Translations under genes and position numbers: made by a program
From: Kingdonia uniflora
Taxonomy: Eukaryota > Streptophyta > Magnoliopsida > Ranunculales > Circaeasteraceae
Assembly: GCA_014058105.1 (NCBI GenBank)
Contig: JACGCM010001129.1
Span: 4,227,001-4,291,000 of the forward strand
Length of the DNA: 64,000 bases
Direction: 5' to 3'
Shown: positions 32,122-43,161 of the stretch, one piece after another
Layout: the number at the start of each line of letters is the position of its first letter
Numbering within the stretch: position 1 is the first letter of the stretch
The notes under the pieces: model-generated
The model's database searches: none
The model's input: the letters and a program-made list of their open reading frames with translations, nothing else
What the model was told of the DNA's origin: nothing

Positions 32122-32775
32122 TTATGTAACCACTCTATTAGCCTTAGTTGATGTACTAGAATTCTCGGTCTTCTCTGATAAAACTGTTTCCAGATTCTGT
32201 TCACCCTCATTAGAAGTTTCTGTCATCAATGTTGCATTTTGATCATGACTATCCATTCCATGTTGCTGAGATGAAATAAAAGTTTCTGAAGTTCCTGTTT
32301 CTGAATGAGTGGCTTCTAAATTCTTTGTGACTAAACTATTCTTATGTTTTTGCTGATTACTTAGTTCTGTCACTACTGAATTGGAATTGGATATATTACT
32401 TGGTTTTGTACCCTTTTCCTCATTCTCCGCGACATTTGTAGATGAGTTATTCTAAACGGTTTCACCATCACCAGACGCCTTTGGGAGTGAATCATTTGTA
32501 TTGGAAGTGACATCCTCACTGCTGTTAGTTTTATTTTCCTGCTGAAACTCAACATTTTATGTTTTTTATACTTTCTGTTCCTCACTTGAGGTTACTGAAC
32601 CTTGATTTTCAGCCTCAGTAGTTGTAAGTTGGGTCTCCCGAGCTACGGCACTGGAAGCATCATCCCTTTTGTAATGCTCCTCTCGGGCCTCTTGAGTATT
32701 CTTCAAATGCTTCTTCTTCTTCACAACCTTTCTTATTCTCAATTTCCACTTGAGGATTGAGGTCCTTCCTCCCAA
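32122..32775 (-). pseudogene. Ser/Thr/Glu-rich coding-like fragment, unknown protein
   Basis: Minus-strand frames 32775-32566 and 32373-32122 read KKKKHLKNTQEAREEHYKRDDASSAVARETQ, TTTEAENQGSVTSSEEQ, and later SETGTSETFISSQQHG, TSNEGEQNLETV. The middle frame (32585-32373) is out of phase and has a stop between it and its neighbours. It is low-complexity acidic and polar with a Lys-rich start. It resembles plant proteins of unknown function with long disordered repeats, but I cannot name the family. Broken by frameshifts. Confidence 0.45.
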
Positions 32776-33058
32776 GTTTTAAGATCTATGTTTAATTTTT
32801 GCTCGAGACTTCGATTTTGATTAAAGAAACTTCATTCATCAAAGAAACACAAACTTCTTTCTTCTAACTCACTTTATTAGTTTTCTTGTGTTAAACCTCA
32901 TTATATTTAACACAGAGGGGGTTTACTTGAAATATTCTATACATATGCATAGGTACAATATATATTACTTACATAGAGCATGGGTAAATAAGTTACTCTA
33001 TTGATTTTTTGTTCTTGAGCATTAGCAGGGTTGACATTGTTTTCTTTGTTTTAAGCAG

Positions 33059-34705
33059 TTCTTGGAGGTCATTAAGCTGGAGAACATTGGTCACTATCCA
33101 GAAGACTCGATTATGTCTAGAGACATGTTTCTTTTGCAAGTAAGTGCCCATTCTTTCTTCTTTCTTGTCGCACACAAATATTAACCGACCATACGCTTAG
33201 AAGCACTATGTTCATGCCGCTTTAGTATAGAACTTCTTTGAAAAAGTTGTCAAACCTTTGTTCTCTATATAGATTTATAAGATTAATATATTTTCTCAAC
33301 AAAAAGTAAAATGTATACTACTAATTCAAAGTAGATACTGATATTTTTATGTTTTTTATCCTCGTCTTATGGCCTTAGAATTAATTTATGGGTAAACTCC
33401 CATAAGTTTGGAGACCCACATATTTGGAGTGTTCTATTAATTATTTAGGTAAATATATATGCAAACTGCTATTGTGCGTGCTACAAGGTCTACCTTTTAT
33501 GACGAGATTTTATGAATTTTAGAGATTAGATTCATACTGTTGGTACACCTTATGACTTTACCAAAGACCTGACCTATATATTCCTATGACGAGTCCAGAT
33601 ATGCCTGCCAGTTTTGCACCCTGTCAAACAAGTTTGCTAATGATTTACTTTGATTTAGTTTTTAGTCAGACTGGTGTATTAACTATGTGCCTATTGTTTC
33701 TCTGTACTATGTATCTACAGGTCTGTAGTGGAATGGATGACAATTCTGCTGGCACCTGTGCTGAACTTATCTTTGCACCCATTGATTCAACTTTTGCTGA
33801 TGATGCACCTCTCTTACCCTTTGGTTTCCACATTCTTCCTGTTGACTTTACGGTGGTAAGTCTTTTATTTGAGGCATGTATTGTCGGAGCTTCTATTTGA
33901 TGTACATTTTCTATTAGTTGAACATCCTTCCAACTTGTACATGAAATAATATTTTATCCTTGAACCTTGTTATTTGAAAGAAACTGTAATCGCCATATGC
34001 ACTGTAACTCTAACATTCGATGGTATAATGGGGAAAGTAGTAGTTAACATACCACTTATATTACCTTTTGCTCTTTTAAGGTTGATGACATGAGTCAGTA
34101 TGAACACAATGCAGGATGCCTCCAGTCCTAACAGGACACTTGATCTTGCTTCAGCTCTTGAGATTGGGCCAACGGGAAATAGGGCAGCTGGTGATAATTC
34201 TGGAAATTGTGCAAGCATGAGATCTGTTATGACATTTGCATTCCAGTTTACATTTGAAAGCCATCTGCAAGAGAATGTAGCATCCATGGCTAGGCAATAT
34301 ATTCGCAGCATTATATCATCTGTTCAGAGGGTGACACTAGCTCTCTCACCTTCCCTGCTCAATTATCACTCTAGCCTTCGGGCACTTACAGGCAACCATG
34401 AATCACACACTCTTGCTCGCTGGATTTGTCATAGCTACAGGTGGGATTAATGTTGCTAGCATTCTATATTGTCAATTTCCCAACTTTTTCTTCAAAGAAA
34501 GTACTAATAGAAAATGATATATCAATAATGTACAGTAACTACATTAATTCTGAACCATCTTACCTATTATTACTGAAACAGTTAGGTAAATGAGCTATCC
34601 AGAATTTACAATTATTTTAGATGTGGAAATTGGAGAGAATGGTAAATTATAAGATAAAACTAGACCAACATATGAAGGATTTAAATGTGCTTTCTAATGT
34701 CCCCT

Positions 34706-34785
<80 letters not shown>

Positions 34786-35206
34786 TCACATTAACTTGCG
34801 TAGACCTCAACTCTAGCATTCCATCTGTCTTAGACTCATGCACCAGTACCAACCTAGAATCCCAAGTATATTTACTTAAAACTTCCTCCTCGACTAGGGC
34901 ATTTCTAATCTCTATAAATACAATGCAAAATTTTTAAAAAATTATTCTTAGGCTTCTCTGAGTATATATTTAAGGATGGAGCTCTAATAGATGGGCGCAG
35001 TGTTAAACCTGGTGATTCTTATCAACTTTAGTTTTGCCATTGATATGTGTTATATGTTGGTAACAATCTTAAAAGTTTTTGTTGTTTCCTCTTATAATAG
35101 GTGCTATTTTGGTGTTGACCTACTGAAGCCTACCGGTGAAGGAAGTGAATCAATTTTTAACACACTTTGGCATAATTCAGATGTTATCATATGCTGCTCT
35201 TTAAGG
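33059..35206 (+). pseudogene. HD-ZIP III transcription factor fragment (START end to MEKHLA), with introns
   Basis: Four exon segments on plus. 33059-33139 has VIKLENIGHYPEDSIMSRDMFLLQ and a GTAAGT donor. 33721-33856 has CSGMDDNSAGTCAELIFAPID, FADDAPLLPFGF. 34115-34440 has SPNRTLDLASALEIG, SVMTFAFQFTFESHLQENVASMARQYI, ISSVQRVTLALSPS, TLARWI. 35101-35206 has GVDLLKPTGEGSESIFNTLWHNSDVIICCSL. This is the order found in HD-ZIP III proteins of the ATHB-8/ATHB-15 type. The homeodomain, leucine zipper, START start (with the miR165/166 site) and most of MEKHLA are absent. Splice sites are largely kept, which argues for genomic capture by C3. Confidence 0.88.
34707..34782. repeat. (CA)n microsatellite
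   Basis: About 38 CA units (76 bp), interrupted at the end by CATACTCACA. It lies in the intron between the third and fourth HD-ZIP III exons and is the longest simple repeat in the window. Confidence 0.95.
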
Positions 35207-36075
35207 GTTTGCATCTACATACTTTTCCTAGTTTTTCCAAGTTTAAGATCTATTGTGAGTGGCATTTTCAAAAGAAAGTAGACACACTTATAACACTCTC
35301 AAATCATCGTGTACCTTTGTCAGCTTATCAATTCTTCTTTTATTTTTGCCCACTTTTGGTTGATACCAATTTTCTTTGACATATACTTAAGCCATGAACA
35401 AAAACATAGTAGTTGGATTAAGAGTCAGTCTATCATATATGAATCCAACAGCTACAGGAAGCTAGGAGCAGTCAATAGCATAGTTATAGCATAGCGAGAA
35501 GAAGGTAGGATGAAATAGAAGACGAGGATCCTATTTTCCATCATCAAAGAAAATGTACAGAAAAAGAAAGAAAAAACAAAAAGTGAAAAAAAGGCATGGA
35601 AGCCTATTCCCCTTTCTTTGGCTGGGCGGCTGAAAATGCAGGGAACTACTACATACACGTATGTTTAGTTATACAACGGAGAATAAGATTTTTGGAAACA
35701 GCTTTGGCAGTGGATACTTGAATAAGGGTTGTGAAGTGTTCTCTGTGTCCTATTAGCAAAACTAGTAACGAAAGCATTGACCTTCTTCTCATGTACTGTT
35801 TATTTGTTAAGCAGCTATGACACTGGATACTTGAAAGATGTAATATTCACAGAGCTCCTAGGAACTGGCTAAATGAAGATAGTGAGACATGTAGCATAGG
35901 CAGAGAAGATACAAGGTCCTCAGTGAGATAGCCCACATTAATGATACTGTCAACACATATTATGACAGATGTGAGTAACAGACTCACTCATAATATTACC
36001 AAGGTTCCTGACTCAACAATAACAACTAGATATATACATATGTAATTCATGGAATCTTCATCTCGTTTTTACTGT

Positions 36076-36252
36076 TAAGTTGCTCAATTGGTGCAAATGG
36101 GAGCCACCTGACCAAGGTTCATTCAAGATAAACTGTTATGGTAGCTCAAACTCAGATGAGGGGAGTTATGGAGGCATCGTCAAGGATGACCAAGGAAGTT
36201 GTATTATCTTCTATCATGGGAAGCTCGCCCCAGTCCAGGAACATGCAACTTG
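36076..36252 (+). pseudogene. RNase H-like (RVT_3-type) domain fragment
   Basis: An open plus segment reading WCKWEPPDQGSFKINCYGSS then GSYGGIVKDDQGSCIIF. It matches the start of the plant RNase H-like domain (WxPPxxGxxKINxDGS...GGGGVIRDxxG) seen in LINE tails and stand-alone genes. The first catalytic Asp is Tyr here. The rest is missing. Confidence 0.7.
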
Positions 36253-36943
36253 AAAATAAATAGTGATTCTTACTCATCGCAGATACTGCACCTCAGCAGG
36301 GAAAAATTGATGCTTACTTGTCCATTTTACTCTTACTTTTTTTGTGTTGATTAGGTTCTTGGGCATGTGTTTGTTTACTCGAGTTGCAGATCATGTTGGG
36401 GTAGGAGTGCAGTTCAACCCATTTGTGAAGTGGGAGGATAAGGTACATAATTTTTAATGTTCAATATCTTTTAATGTGTCACCTAATTATGTTGATATAA
36501 CCTAATTATGGTTATTAGAATGTTACTCTTTATTTCTGACTTGGATGATGAAATTATGACTAATGACTAATGACTTACAAAAATTTGCCTTCTTAATACT
36601 TAATTTTCTCCATAGGTTATTCAAACACCGTCTAAACGAGTACACGGGCAAATCATAGCCAAAAGAAGTATATAGATAGGAGTGAGGTCCACTCTAAGAG
36701 TGAATCACCCGATTTTATATGTTAGTTGTTTGCTCTTTATTAAGCTTGTAGATGCACATAGTCATTTCACCACTCTTTGATCTATCCATCATAAGTCAAA
36801 CTATTTATAGTCCCTTTCATTGAAAACTATTTTTCGTAAGTTGGTGAAATTTGCCTTCTTTATAATTGTGGACTATCTTAACAGTCTCTTAAGTATTTTG
36901 TTATATTTTTCTTCGAGCAACGTAAATGCATTTTATATTTCAG
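36253..36943. other. C3 interior between RNase H-like and AAA pieces
   Basis: Two exon-like plus stretches, one near 36355-36440 (FLGMCLFTRVADHVGVGVQF) and one near 36617-36675 (VIQTPSKRVHGQIIAKR). They may be joined by an intron with a plausible TAAG donor. I cannot identify the source. No start or end was found. Confidence 0.35.
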
Positions 36944-38080
36944 GTCTACTTCTTTTTGGCCCACCTAGTAATGGGAAGACCATGCTGGCTAAAGCTATCT
37001 CATCAGAGTCAGATGCGACATTTTTTAATGTTTCCGCTTCTTCTCTTACATCAATGTGGGTAAGTCTCTCTCTCACACCTTCTCACTCGCGCTCTTATTC
37101 CTCGAAGGGGTGAAAATAACATTTATTTAATTTTTAATTTTAGTGTAAATTGAAAAGAAATATTTTAAGTACTGTTATGTTGTAACAGGTTGGAGAGGCT
37201 GAAAAGCTTGTTCGGACACTTTTTATGGTTGCTATTTCCAGGCAGCCATCCACTTTTCATGGTGGAGTACTTCCACCTATCCTACATCTTTAAACTATGT
37301 CTCATAAGTTCATTATTCTTATAATTGTAATAGGTTTATGTGGTGGCCTTCTTTCTCTATAGATTGATAGTATTATGTCGACAAGGCTTGCTAATAAGAA
37401 TGATTCAAGTAGAAGATTGAAATTAGAGTTCCTTGTCAAGTTTGATGGGGTGACCCCTCAAATCCTGATGATCTAGTAATAGTAATTGGTAAGCTAGATA
37501 AATCTATTTTAAGTTTTTTTCCTCTTCAGGCTCACAAGATATATCGCTTCATTTGTATGTACTTCTCTTGCTATTTTAGTGTGCTGCTTATGACGCAATT
37601 GCTCTTAAGTATTATTTTTTTCATTATCACACCATTTTTGGTATATAAGCTTGTACAAAATCCTGCATTACTTGCTCCCCACACCTCTACAGTGCCTTAT
37701 TATCCTTCTACCTATTGCTTCCTCTTGCTCACCTCTCCAACTACGGTTTATTTCCTGCAATCATTTTTGTCCTGTCCATCCAGAGTTGAATGTCCGGTTC
37801 TCCCATAAAATCTTGTTTATGTGATATTCTAAATCAACTTTGTAGAAGTTAGGAAAGTTTGGGAGGGATTAGAGAGGGAGCACTTAGACCATTTAGTTTG
37901 AACTTTGTATTTGTTAGGGGACGAGGATATAACTATGCATTATTTTCTAATATCTAATGTGCTCAACTCCATGCTGCTGCAAATCTAAATGAATATATAG
38001 TTGTTTGAGATTCATGTAATGGTAATGCAGGTGTAACTAATAAGCCACAAGAATTGGATGATACAGTTCTGCGGCGTTTG
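36944..38080 (+). pseudogene. Spastin/FIGL1-like AAA ATPase fragment with introns
   Basis: Plus exons: 36944-37059 ([35 protein letters not shown]), 37189-37255 (VGEAEKLVRTLFMVAISRQPS), 37363-37487 (IDSIMSTRLANKNDSSRRLKLEFL, FDGVT, then a frameshift before NPDDLVIVIG), 38031-38080 (GVTNKPQELDDTVLRRL). Acceptors end in CAG or TAG and donors in GTAAG. Walker A has Ser for Gly. The Walker B acidic residues (DE before IDS) are lost at an exon border. Known: these ATPases sever microtubules or act in recombination. It is a carried fragment, inactive. Confidence 0.88.
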
Positions 38081-39414
38081 GTAAGCTAATTACTATCTCT
38101 TCTACAGTTTTTGTTTCTTTCATCTTATCAAGATGTAGTTCATATGATTGGAGTTAAAGTTAAGAGAAAGAAAGGAGGTGTGGTAAGGAAGCATATGGCG
38201 TGACTCGCGTGAGACATTTGACAGACTCCAACTTTGGTGTTTTATTCTATAGTACAGATAATCACATGTCAGAATTTTGGTTAAGTAATAGGACTGAGCA
38301 GTACTTCAGTGAAAAGATGGAAAAGAGTTGAAACTTGAAACTGTAGATAGTGTGGTTCTTGTATGTCAATACCTTGTCTATTTTGGTTGAACTATTTATT
38401 TATGATTTAACATCGCACTTATGCATGATTCTAAGAGAAGCAAAGAATTATGGAGAACGGTTAAAAGCAAATACCTTGTATGTCAATACCTTGTCAATAC
38501 CTTAGTCTAGCCAGTCTAGCTATTAGTCTAGCCTATAGTTTTCTTTAGTAGTTGAGGAGGAAGAGCAAGAAATCATAGAAAAAAGAAAAGAAAGGTGAGA
38601 ATGGCTTCTAACGCAAGCTGCTCATAGTTCAGAGAAGAGCGCTGCTTCTAGCATTCTATCATCCTATTGCATGGGTCAGTTCGCGTAGCACTAGCACATG
38701 TTCTTGGCCAGTAGTCAGTAAGCACTAGAAATCGGCTAGGGGGCACAGCAGCAGCTCCAAATCTAACAAGCCTTAGGTGTAGAGCTAATACCCATCATAG
38801 AAGGATCAAGTTGATGATCTAGCCGAGTCACAAACTTCCAGTTTACAAAAAACAAACACAAAAAACAAGCAAACAATGTGATTCAGGGAATATGGTTACA
38901 ACTAATTCTCAAGCGATGACTAAGTAAATCGTTGACAATGGTAGCCCTTCCTTGAACTGGTTCACTATGCTTTCGATCGTCAAGCAAATTGCTTCTTCTT
39001 TTGTGGAGTTTGAAATTTTGTATGTGTTTTGTGAATACAATGGCTGTGCAAGTTCATCTTGCTGCATCTATGACTACTTTTGGTGTGATTGTCTTTGCTC
39101 CTAGCGCCTCCCCAAAGGAAGTGTAAAATAGATGAGGATGCCACCTTAAGCGACTTTATAAAATGTAATCTGCTTCTTATTCTTTAATGGGTCTGCCTTA
39201 CAAATGTTTCCTCTTTGTTGCCTCTGCAAAAAAAATAAAGAAAAATGAATACTCACATTTGGTTATTTTTATTATTTCCCCTTTGTCAGGTATAATTGAA
39301 GCTTACAAATGTTCAAATTGTGTCTTTCACTTTCTCATTTGCACTGTGTTCTATCTATTTTTTTTTCCTTTCCATATTTGAGAAGTTGTTTTGGTACAAC
39401 TTTTGTTTACAGGC
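38081..39414. other. C3 interior, unassigned
   Basis: Intron-like, with some repeated short phrases (TTGTATGTCAATACCTTGTC at 38362 and 38480; AGTCTAGC several times at 38500-38530). No gene is recognised. Confidence 0.4.
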
Positions 39415-39500
39415 AATGGAAGAAATGTCATCTAATGCACAGCGGTCTAGGAGAATACCACGCCAATCTCTCACGAGGAATCTAGAGTTGGATCCATTGG
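39415..39500 (+). other. Exon-like segment, unassigned
   Basis: Bounded by TTTACAG and GTAAGT, it encodes MEEMSSNAQRSRRIP and LTRNLELDPL. It has a good exon shape, but I cannot name the source gene. Confidence 0.4.
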
Positions 39501-40604
39501 TAAGTTAATTGTTTCTTAGTAGTACTTCAGTTATCAATATTTAAGTTATTAGTGGCTCTCTGTCGGGTCACCTCTTACAAAAATGGTTCTCCTTCGGTTT
39601 GCTTCTGGGGTTATGGTTCACATGTGCCAAATTTATTTTGTCCGCCTTTGGCAATTCAAGGTAAATGGCTCAAAAACAATTTTTTCAAAGATGGAAATTT
39701 CAGTTTGGTTGCATCATGGTACACATTATCTTTGGAGCTGACATATCTGACTGACCTATTGAAAATCAAAGTGACTGGAATGATATATCAGCTAGATAAG
39801 TGTTGTCTTATTAATTAATCAATTGGTAATAATGCCGCGCTATATGGGCTGGAATACTAATACTATCCTATATGGGATACTACATATTATTGTTTCTTGT
39901 TATCCCTTTTAATTTGAAGACAAAAAAGTAGATTATAATTTCTCACCAGTTTTTTAAAATAACGCGATATACCGAAATGATTTTTATTTGATATATCTTT
40001 CTGACTATTACTATATACAATATTCTTTAATGATAGAATTTGTCATTTGACCCTTGGATGGAACATGAAAGCACACTTAGTTATTGTTACTAGTCATTTA
40101 TGTTTGCAATGAATATCGAATTCTCATTTCATTAATACGCAAGAGACTCTTGATTGAATCCACATGATTTTTCTTTTTGACAAAGCTGATGAAATTATGT
40201 ACATTATATGGCCACGAGTCTAAATAGTAAATACATTTGGGTATTCTTGTCTGGATTGGATTGGGGAAGTGCAATCCAAAGTTGACCAGAATTTTGACTG
40301 TTGGATTAGATTCCATTTGGATCTATGAAATGCCTTACATATCTGAATTTTAGTCAAAGTTTTGGTCAAGTCTTGGATTCCAGTTCATGGACAACTCTAG
40401 TTGAGGTGTCAAGTCTATATTTCGATCAAAAAAGAGAAGAAAAAAGTTAAATTTATGTTTCTCTAAATACTTGCACTAACTGTTTCATAGCACATATAGA
40501 CCTACTGGTCATAGAAATTTTGTACAAAATGAAGCTAGTGTTATGCAAGGAAAATCATGTTTAAGTTCTGTTTCATGTCTAATCTGTCTAATCTTGTTAT
40601 TGAA
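39501..40604. other. C3 interior, no gene recognised
   Basis: AT-rich. A plus frame at 39552-39818 and a minus frame at 40098-40316 are open but unsupported. Confidence 0.4.
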
Positions 40605-40705
40605 GGATCTACAAAGAAGCCTTAAAGCCACATGCGAAGATTTCATCACTTCAATTACTAAGGTAGTCGTGGATCCGGTGCTTTCCTTTGTTACTTGGTG
40701 CAACA
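40605..40705 (+). pseudogene. Probable COG3 (conserved oligomeric Golgi subunit 3) exon
   Basis: A plus-strand segment after an AAG acceptor-like site: [31 protein letters not shown]. From memory of the family it resembles the C-terminal part of plant COG3, a tethering subunit for Golgi vesicles. Only one exon-sized piece is present and it runs into unrelated DNA. Confidence 0.55.
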
Positions 40706-41332
40706 TAAGCTAATAGTGTTCAAATTGTAGAGGCAATTTCGGCTTACCAACAGGTAGTAAAATTTGGAATAATTGTAATTTGGAACAATTTCGGCTTACA
40801 ACAGGATTACTCTCTATTATATCTTCTTTTTCTCCTATACATATGTTCTTTTAGCATATGGATCAATTGTATTTGGATTTTTTAATGTTTAATGGAATGA
40901 GGGATTTATTTTGGATATATATTTTTTGTCCATGTATCATTAGTATGTATGAAATGTATTATTAGAGGATTGGGAGTGTTTTGCAGGTTTAGGAGTGCAG
41001 TATTGCAGTATTTTTAGTTTTTTTTAAATAAAATAAAAATTACCACAGACTTTATCCGTGGCAAAATGGGTATCATTTGCAGTATTTACAATAATTAACC
41101 ACAGAAAAACTCCATGGCAAAAAAATTGCCACGGATTTACTCCGTAGCAAAATAAATTAAATAACCACAGACAAACTCCGTGGCAAAAAAATTTAATAAC
41201 CACAAACAAACTTCGTGGCAAAATAATTGTCACGCACCATTTGCTACAGACCTCCACCACAAACTTTATCCGTGGTAAAACGACTATTACCACAGATTAG
41301 GTCCGTGGTAATTTAGTAAAATTGGTGTAGTG

Positions 41333-42152
41333 TTAGGGGATTTTATATTAATAGTGATATTTTGTAACCCCTCCTATACTCTATAAATAGGAGGGGAATC
41401 CCACCCATGAGAGATCATCTTGGAGAGTATAAATCAAAGTTCATAGCAATAAATATTATTATTTCTCTTGTTCTTGTCTTTTAACATTATCATAGTAATA
41501 GTAGTACGATAATTATCAAATGGATGAATAGTTAATCTTCTTAGACAAGGCTAGAAGAAGCTCTGCCCAATGTAGCCTTAGTGTAGATTGTATAACTTAG
41601 TTAGAGTAATTACTGTCTCTTTATCCTGAAATATTGCATATTCGTATTCCTTCATTCTATGCTTGACCATAGCTAGGATTAGGAGAAATAATAAATCTAT
41701 GTAACCATCTTGTTAGACCATAACAAGATAGGTTAGGAACATGGAGAAGAGAACATAATCCATACTTATCAACCAGACCATGGTTGAGTAAGTTGGTTTA
41801 TGGGTAGTTCCCAGTTACTAAATTTCTTGTATCTTTTGATGTATTGCATATGCCCGACTAAGGATATGCAATACAGGAACTCGTAATTTACTTTAATTAT
41901 TTATGCTATCTAACGGTTACAAAGGGTAGAGTGAAATCGATGCCTTGGTTTCCACTCCAATTTATCTTGTAATTTGTTTTGTTCTTCTTTTTATTTCAAA
42001 ACTTACACAAACTCGTTGTTATTGGATAAAACTAGTAGCTCGAAGTATAATTCTCACCACAAGTCTCAAGGGATACGACCCTACTTACCCTTATACTTAA
42101 CGGTACACCGTGCACTTGTGGGTCTTTTAAGACGTCGGTTTATAATTGATCA
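41333..42152 (+). repeat. R3 3' LTR, right piece
   Basis: It matches 8034-8853. It begins with the second TTA of the C3 TSD and ends ATTGATCA. A TATA box lies at 41382-41389. It is followed by AAAAT (42153-42157), the right R3 TSD. Confidence 0.92.
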
Positions 42153-42471
42153 AAAATAAAAGAGATTGCAAGGAAAAGAAATAATAAATACAGAAATTTT
42201 ATTGATCTTGGTTGAATGCATCTCTCAGCTATTACATGCCTATTTATAATAGAGCTAGAAGATCCCCATATTAGAAGGATCCTATTATTTAGACATAAGC
42301 TTAATCTAGAAAATAATAAAACATAGAGCTTGAGGATTTCCATATTAGAAGGATCCCATTATTTAGACATAAGCTTAATCTAGAAACAAATAAAACTAGA
42401 AGGAAAATTAAACCTAATGAGATTAAAATCATCCAAGCCTTTGGGCTTAATCATTTAAAGTCCCTGCATCA
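42153..42471 (-). repeat. R2 5' LTR, outer piece
   Basis: It continues 7698-7739 after R3 and matches 4745-4988 plus about 60-90 bp lost from that copy. On minus it starts TGATGCAGGG. A minus TATA box (CTATTATAAATAGG) is at 42239-42252, with an internal direct repeat of GGATCC(T/C)ATTATTTAGACATAAGC at 42284 and 42352. Confidence 0.8.
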
Positions 42472-43161
42472 GGATGGGTACGAAGTTTAAAAGGTGATGT
42501 ACTATCCTGGTTACAGATTCTCTTTCAAAAACCAGATAACACATGAATGGTGATCCTTAATATTAGCCCCTAATTAGGCAGATATATTCTGTAAAAACCA
42601 GATAGAGTTTAAAACTAATTCTCTATGGAAAAGATTTTTTCTAAAAACCTTGCCTATCATTTGGTGATTCCAAGTTGAAAATTTTAGACAAATCAAGAAA
42701 AACTATTTTTTCCAAGATAAAGCAAACACATACCCAGGGAACATATTTTCCTTTAGAATTTTCAATACAATCATATGATTACTACGTGTTGCAGTAAATA
42801 AGAAGATTGGTATACAAGTATTTGTCCCAAAAAATGTACTAGATTCAAAACTTAATTTTCCTAGAAAGATATTTTCTTTAAAAATTTTCAAAACCCCCAT
42901 GTTATCGTTGATATTCCAAAAAATGTGATAGGTGGTTATGACAAGGCAAGTCCGTGAGGCATCCCCAAAATTATGATTTTTCAAAAAGATGTTTTCTTTT
43001 AGTAGAAGAAAAACTATATAACATATTTATGGATGTGGGGATCGGGGAACAATTGACTCTAACAAACATTTAAAATTTATGTGCCTAAAATCATAACTTA
43101 TCTCATGGGACTCATCCTGACCACTGACGTGGATATTCATTGGCTTAGGGACATGGCCAAG
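42472..43161 (-). other. R1 internal region replacing pol, repetitive
   Basis: No pol motif. On minus, one frame (42984-42703) has a twice-repeated block (NDNMGVLKIFKENIF..., SNHMIVLKILKENMF...), which mirrors a degenerate DNA repeat near 42730 and 42860. Function unknown. Confidence 0.45.

Larger units (their letters stand above)
30398..41332 (+). mobile_element. C3: CACTA transposon in R3 3' LTR, multi-gene-fragment carrier
   Basis: 10,935 bp with ends CACTACACCAA...TTGGTGTAGTG and TSD TTA (30395-30397, 41333-41335). The undisturbed site is in the 5' LTR at 8033-8045. Subterminal repeats of a CCACAGA...TCCGTGGCA type lie at 30418-30510 and 41040-41310. No transposase domain was seen. The cargo on plus is an HD-ZIP III piece, an RNase H-like piece, a spastin-like AAA ATPase piece and a probable COG3 exon; on minus there is a Ser/Thr/Glu-rich coding-like piece. 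Confidence 0.93.
7740..42152 (+). mobile_element. R3: Athila-like Ty3/gypsy retrotransposon carrying three CACTA elements
   Basis: Plus-strand element with TSD AAAAT at 7735-7739 and 42153-42157; the empty site is visible at 4737-4755 in the other R2 LTR. The 5' LTR is 7740-8853 and the 3' LTR is 30123-30397 plus 41333-42152. The PBS is 8860-8876. Gag is at 11595-11987 and 17965-19080, protease 19518-20072, RT-RNase H 20211-21686, integrase 21690-23061, then the 3' UTR and PPT. Removing C1, C2 and C3 with one TSD copy each leaves about 11.9 kb, a normal Athila size. Gag, protease and integrase are broken. The LTRs differ by many substitutions and a ~22-bp indel, so the insertion is not recent. 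Confidence 0.92.
4702..42471 (-). mobile_element. R2: chromovirus-type Ty3/gypsy element inserted in R1 (degenerate)
   Basis: A minus-strand element with its 3' LTR at about 4702-4988 and its 5' LTR split into 7698-7739 and 42153-42471 by R3. Between them are gag (7662-6122), protease (about 6055-5762) and the N-terminal half of RT (5683-4989). The remaining RT, RNase H and integrase are absent. The two LTR copies share a long stretch including AGAACACGTA and the TTTATTGATCTTG block. The borders are approximate because no clear TSD remains. The element is inert. Confidence 0.8.

Noticed and set aside
35452..35658. Minus-strand ORF in C3
   Set aside because: Low-complexity Phe/Ser-rich translation of A-rich DNA, no support.
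42140..42343. Minus ORF across the R3/R2 border
   Set aside because: Spans an insertion junction and LTR DNA; open by chance.
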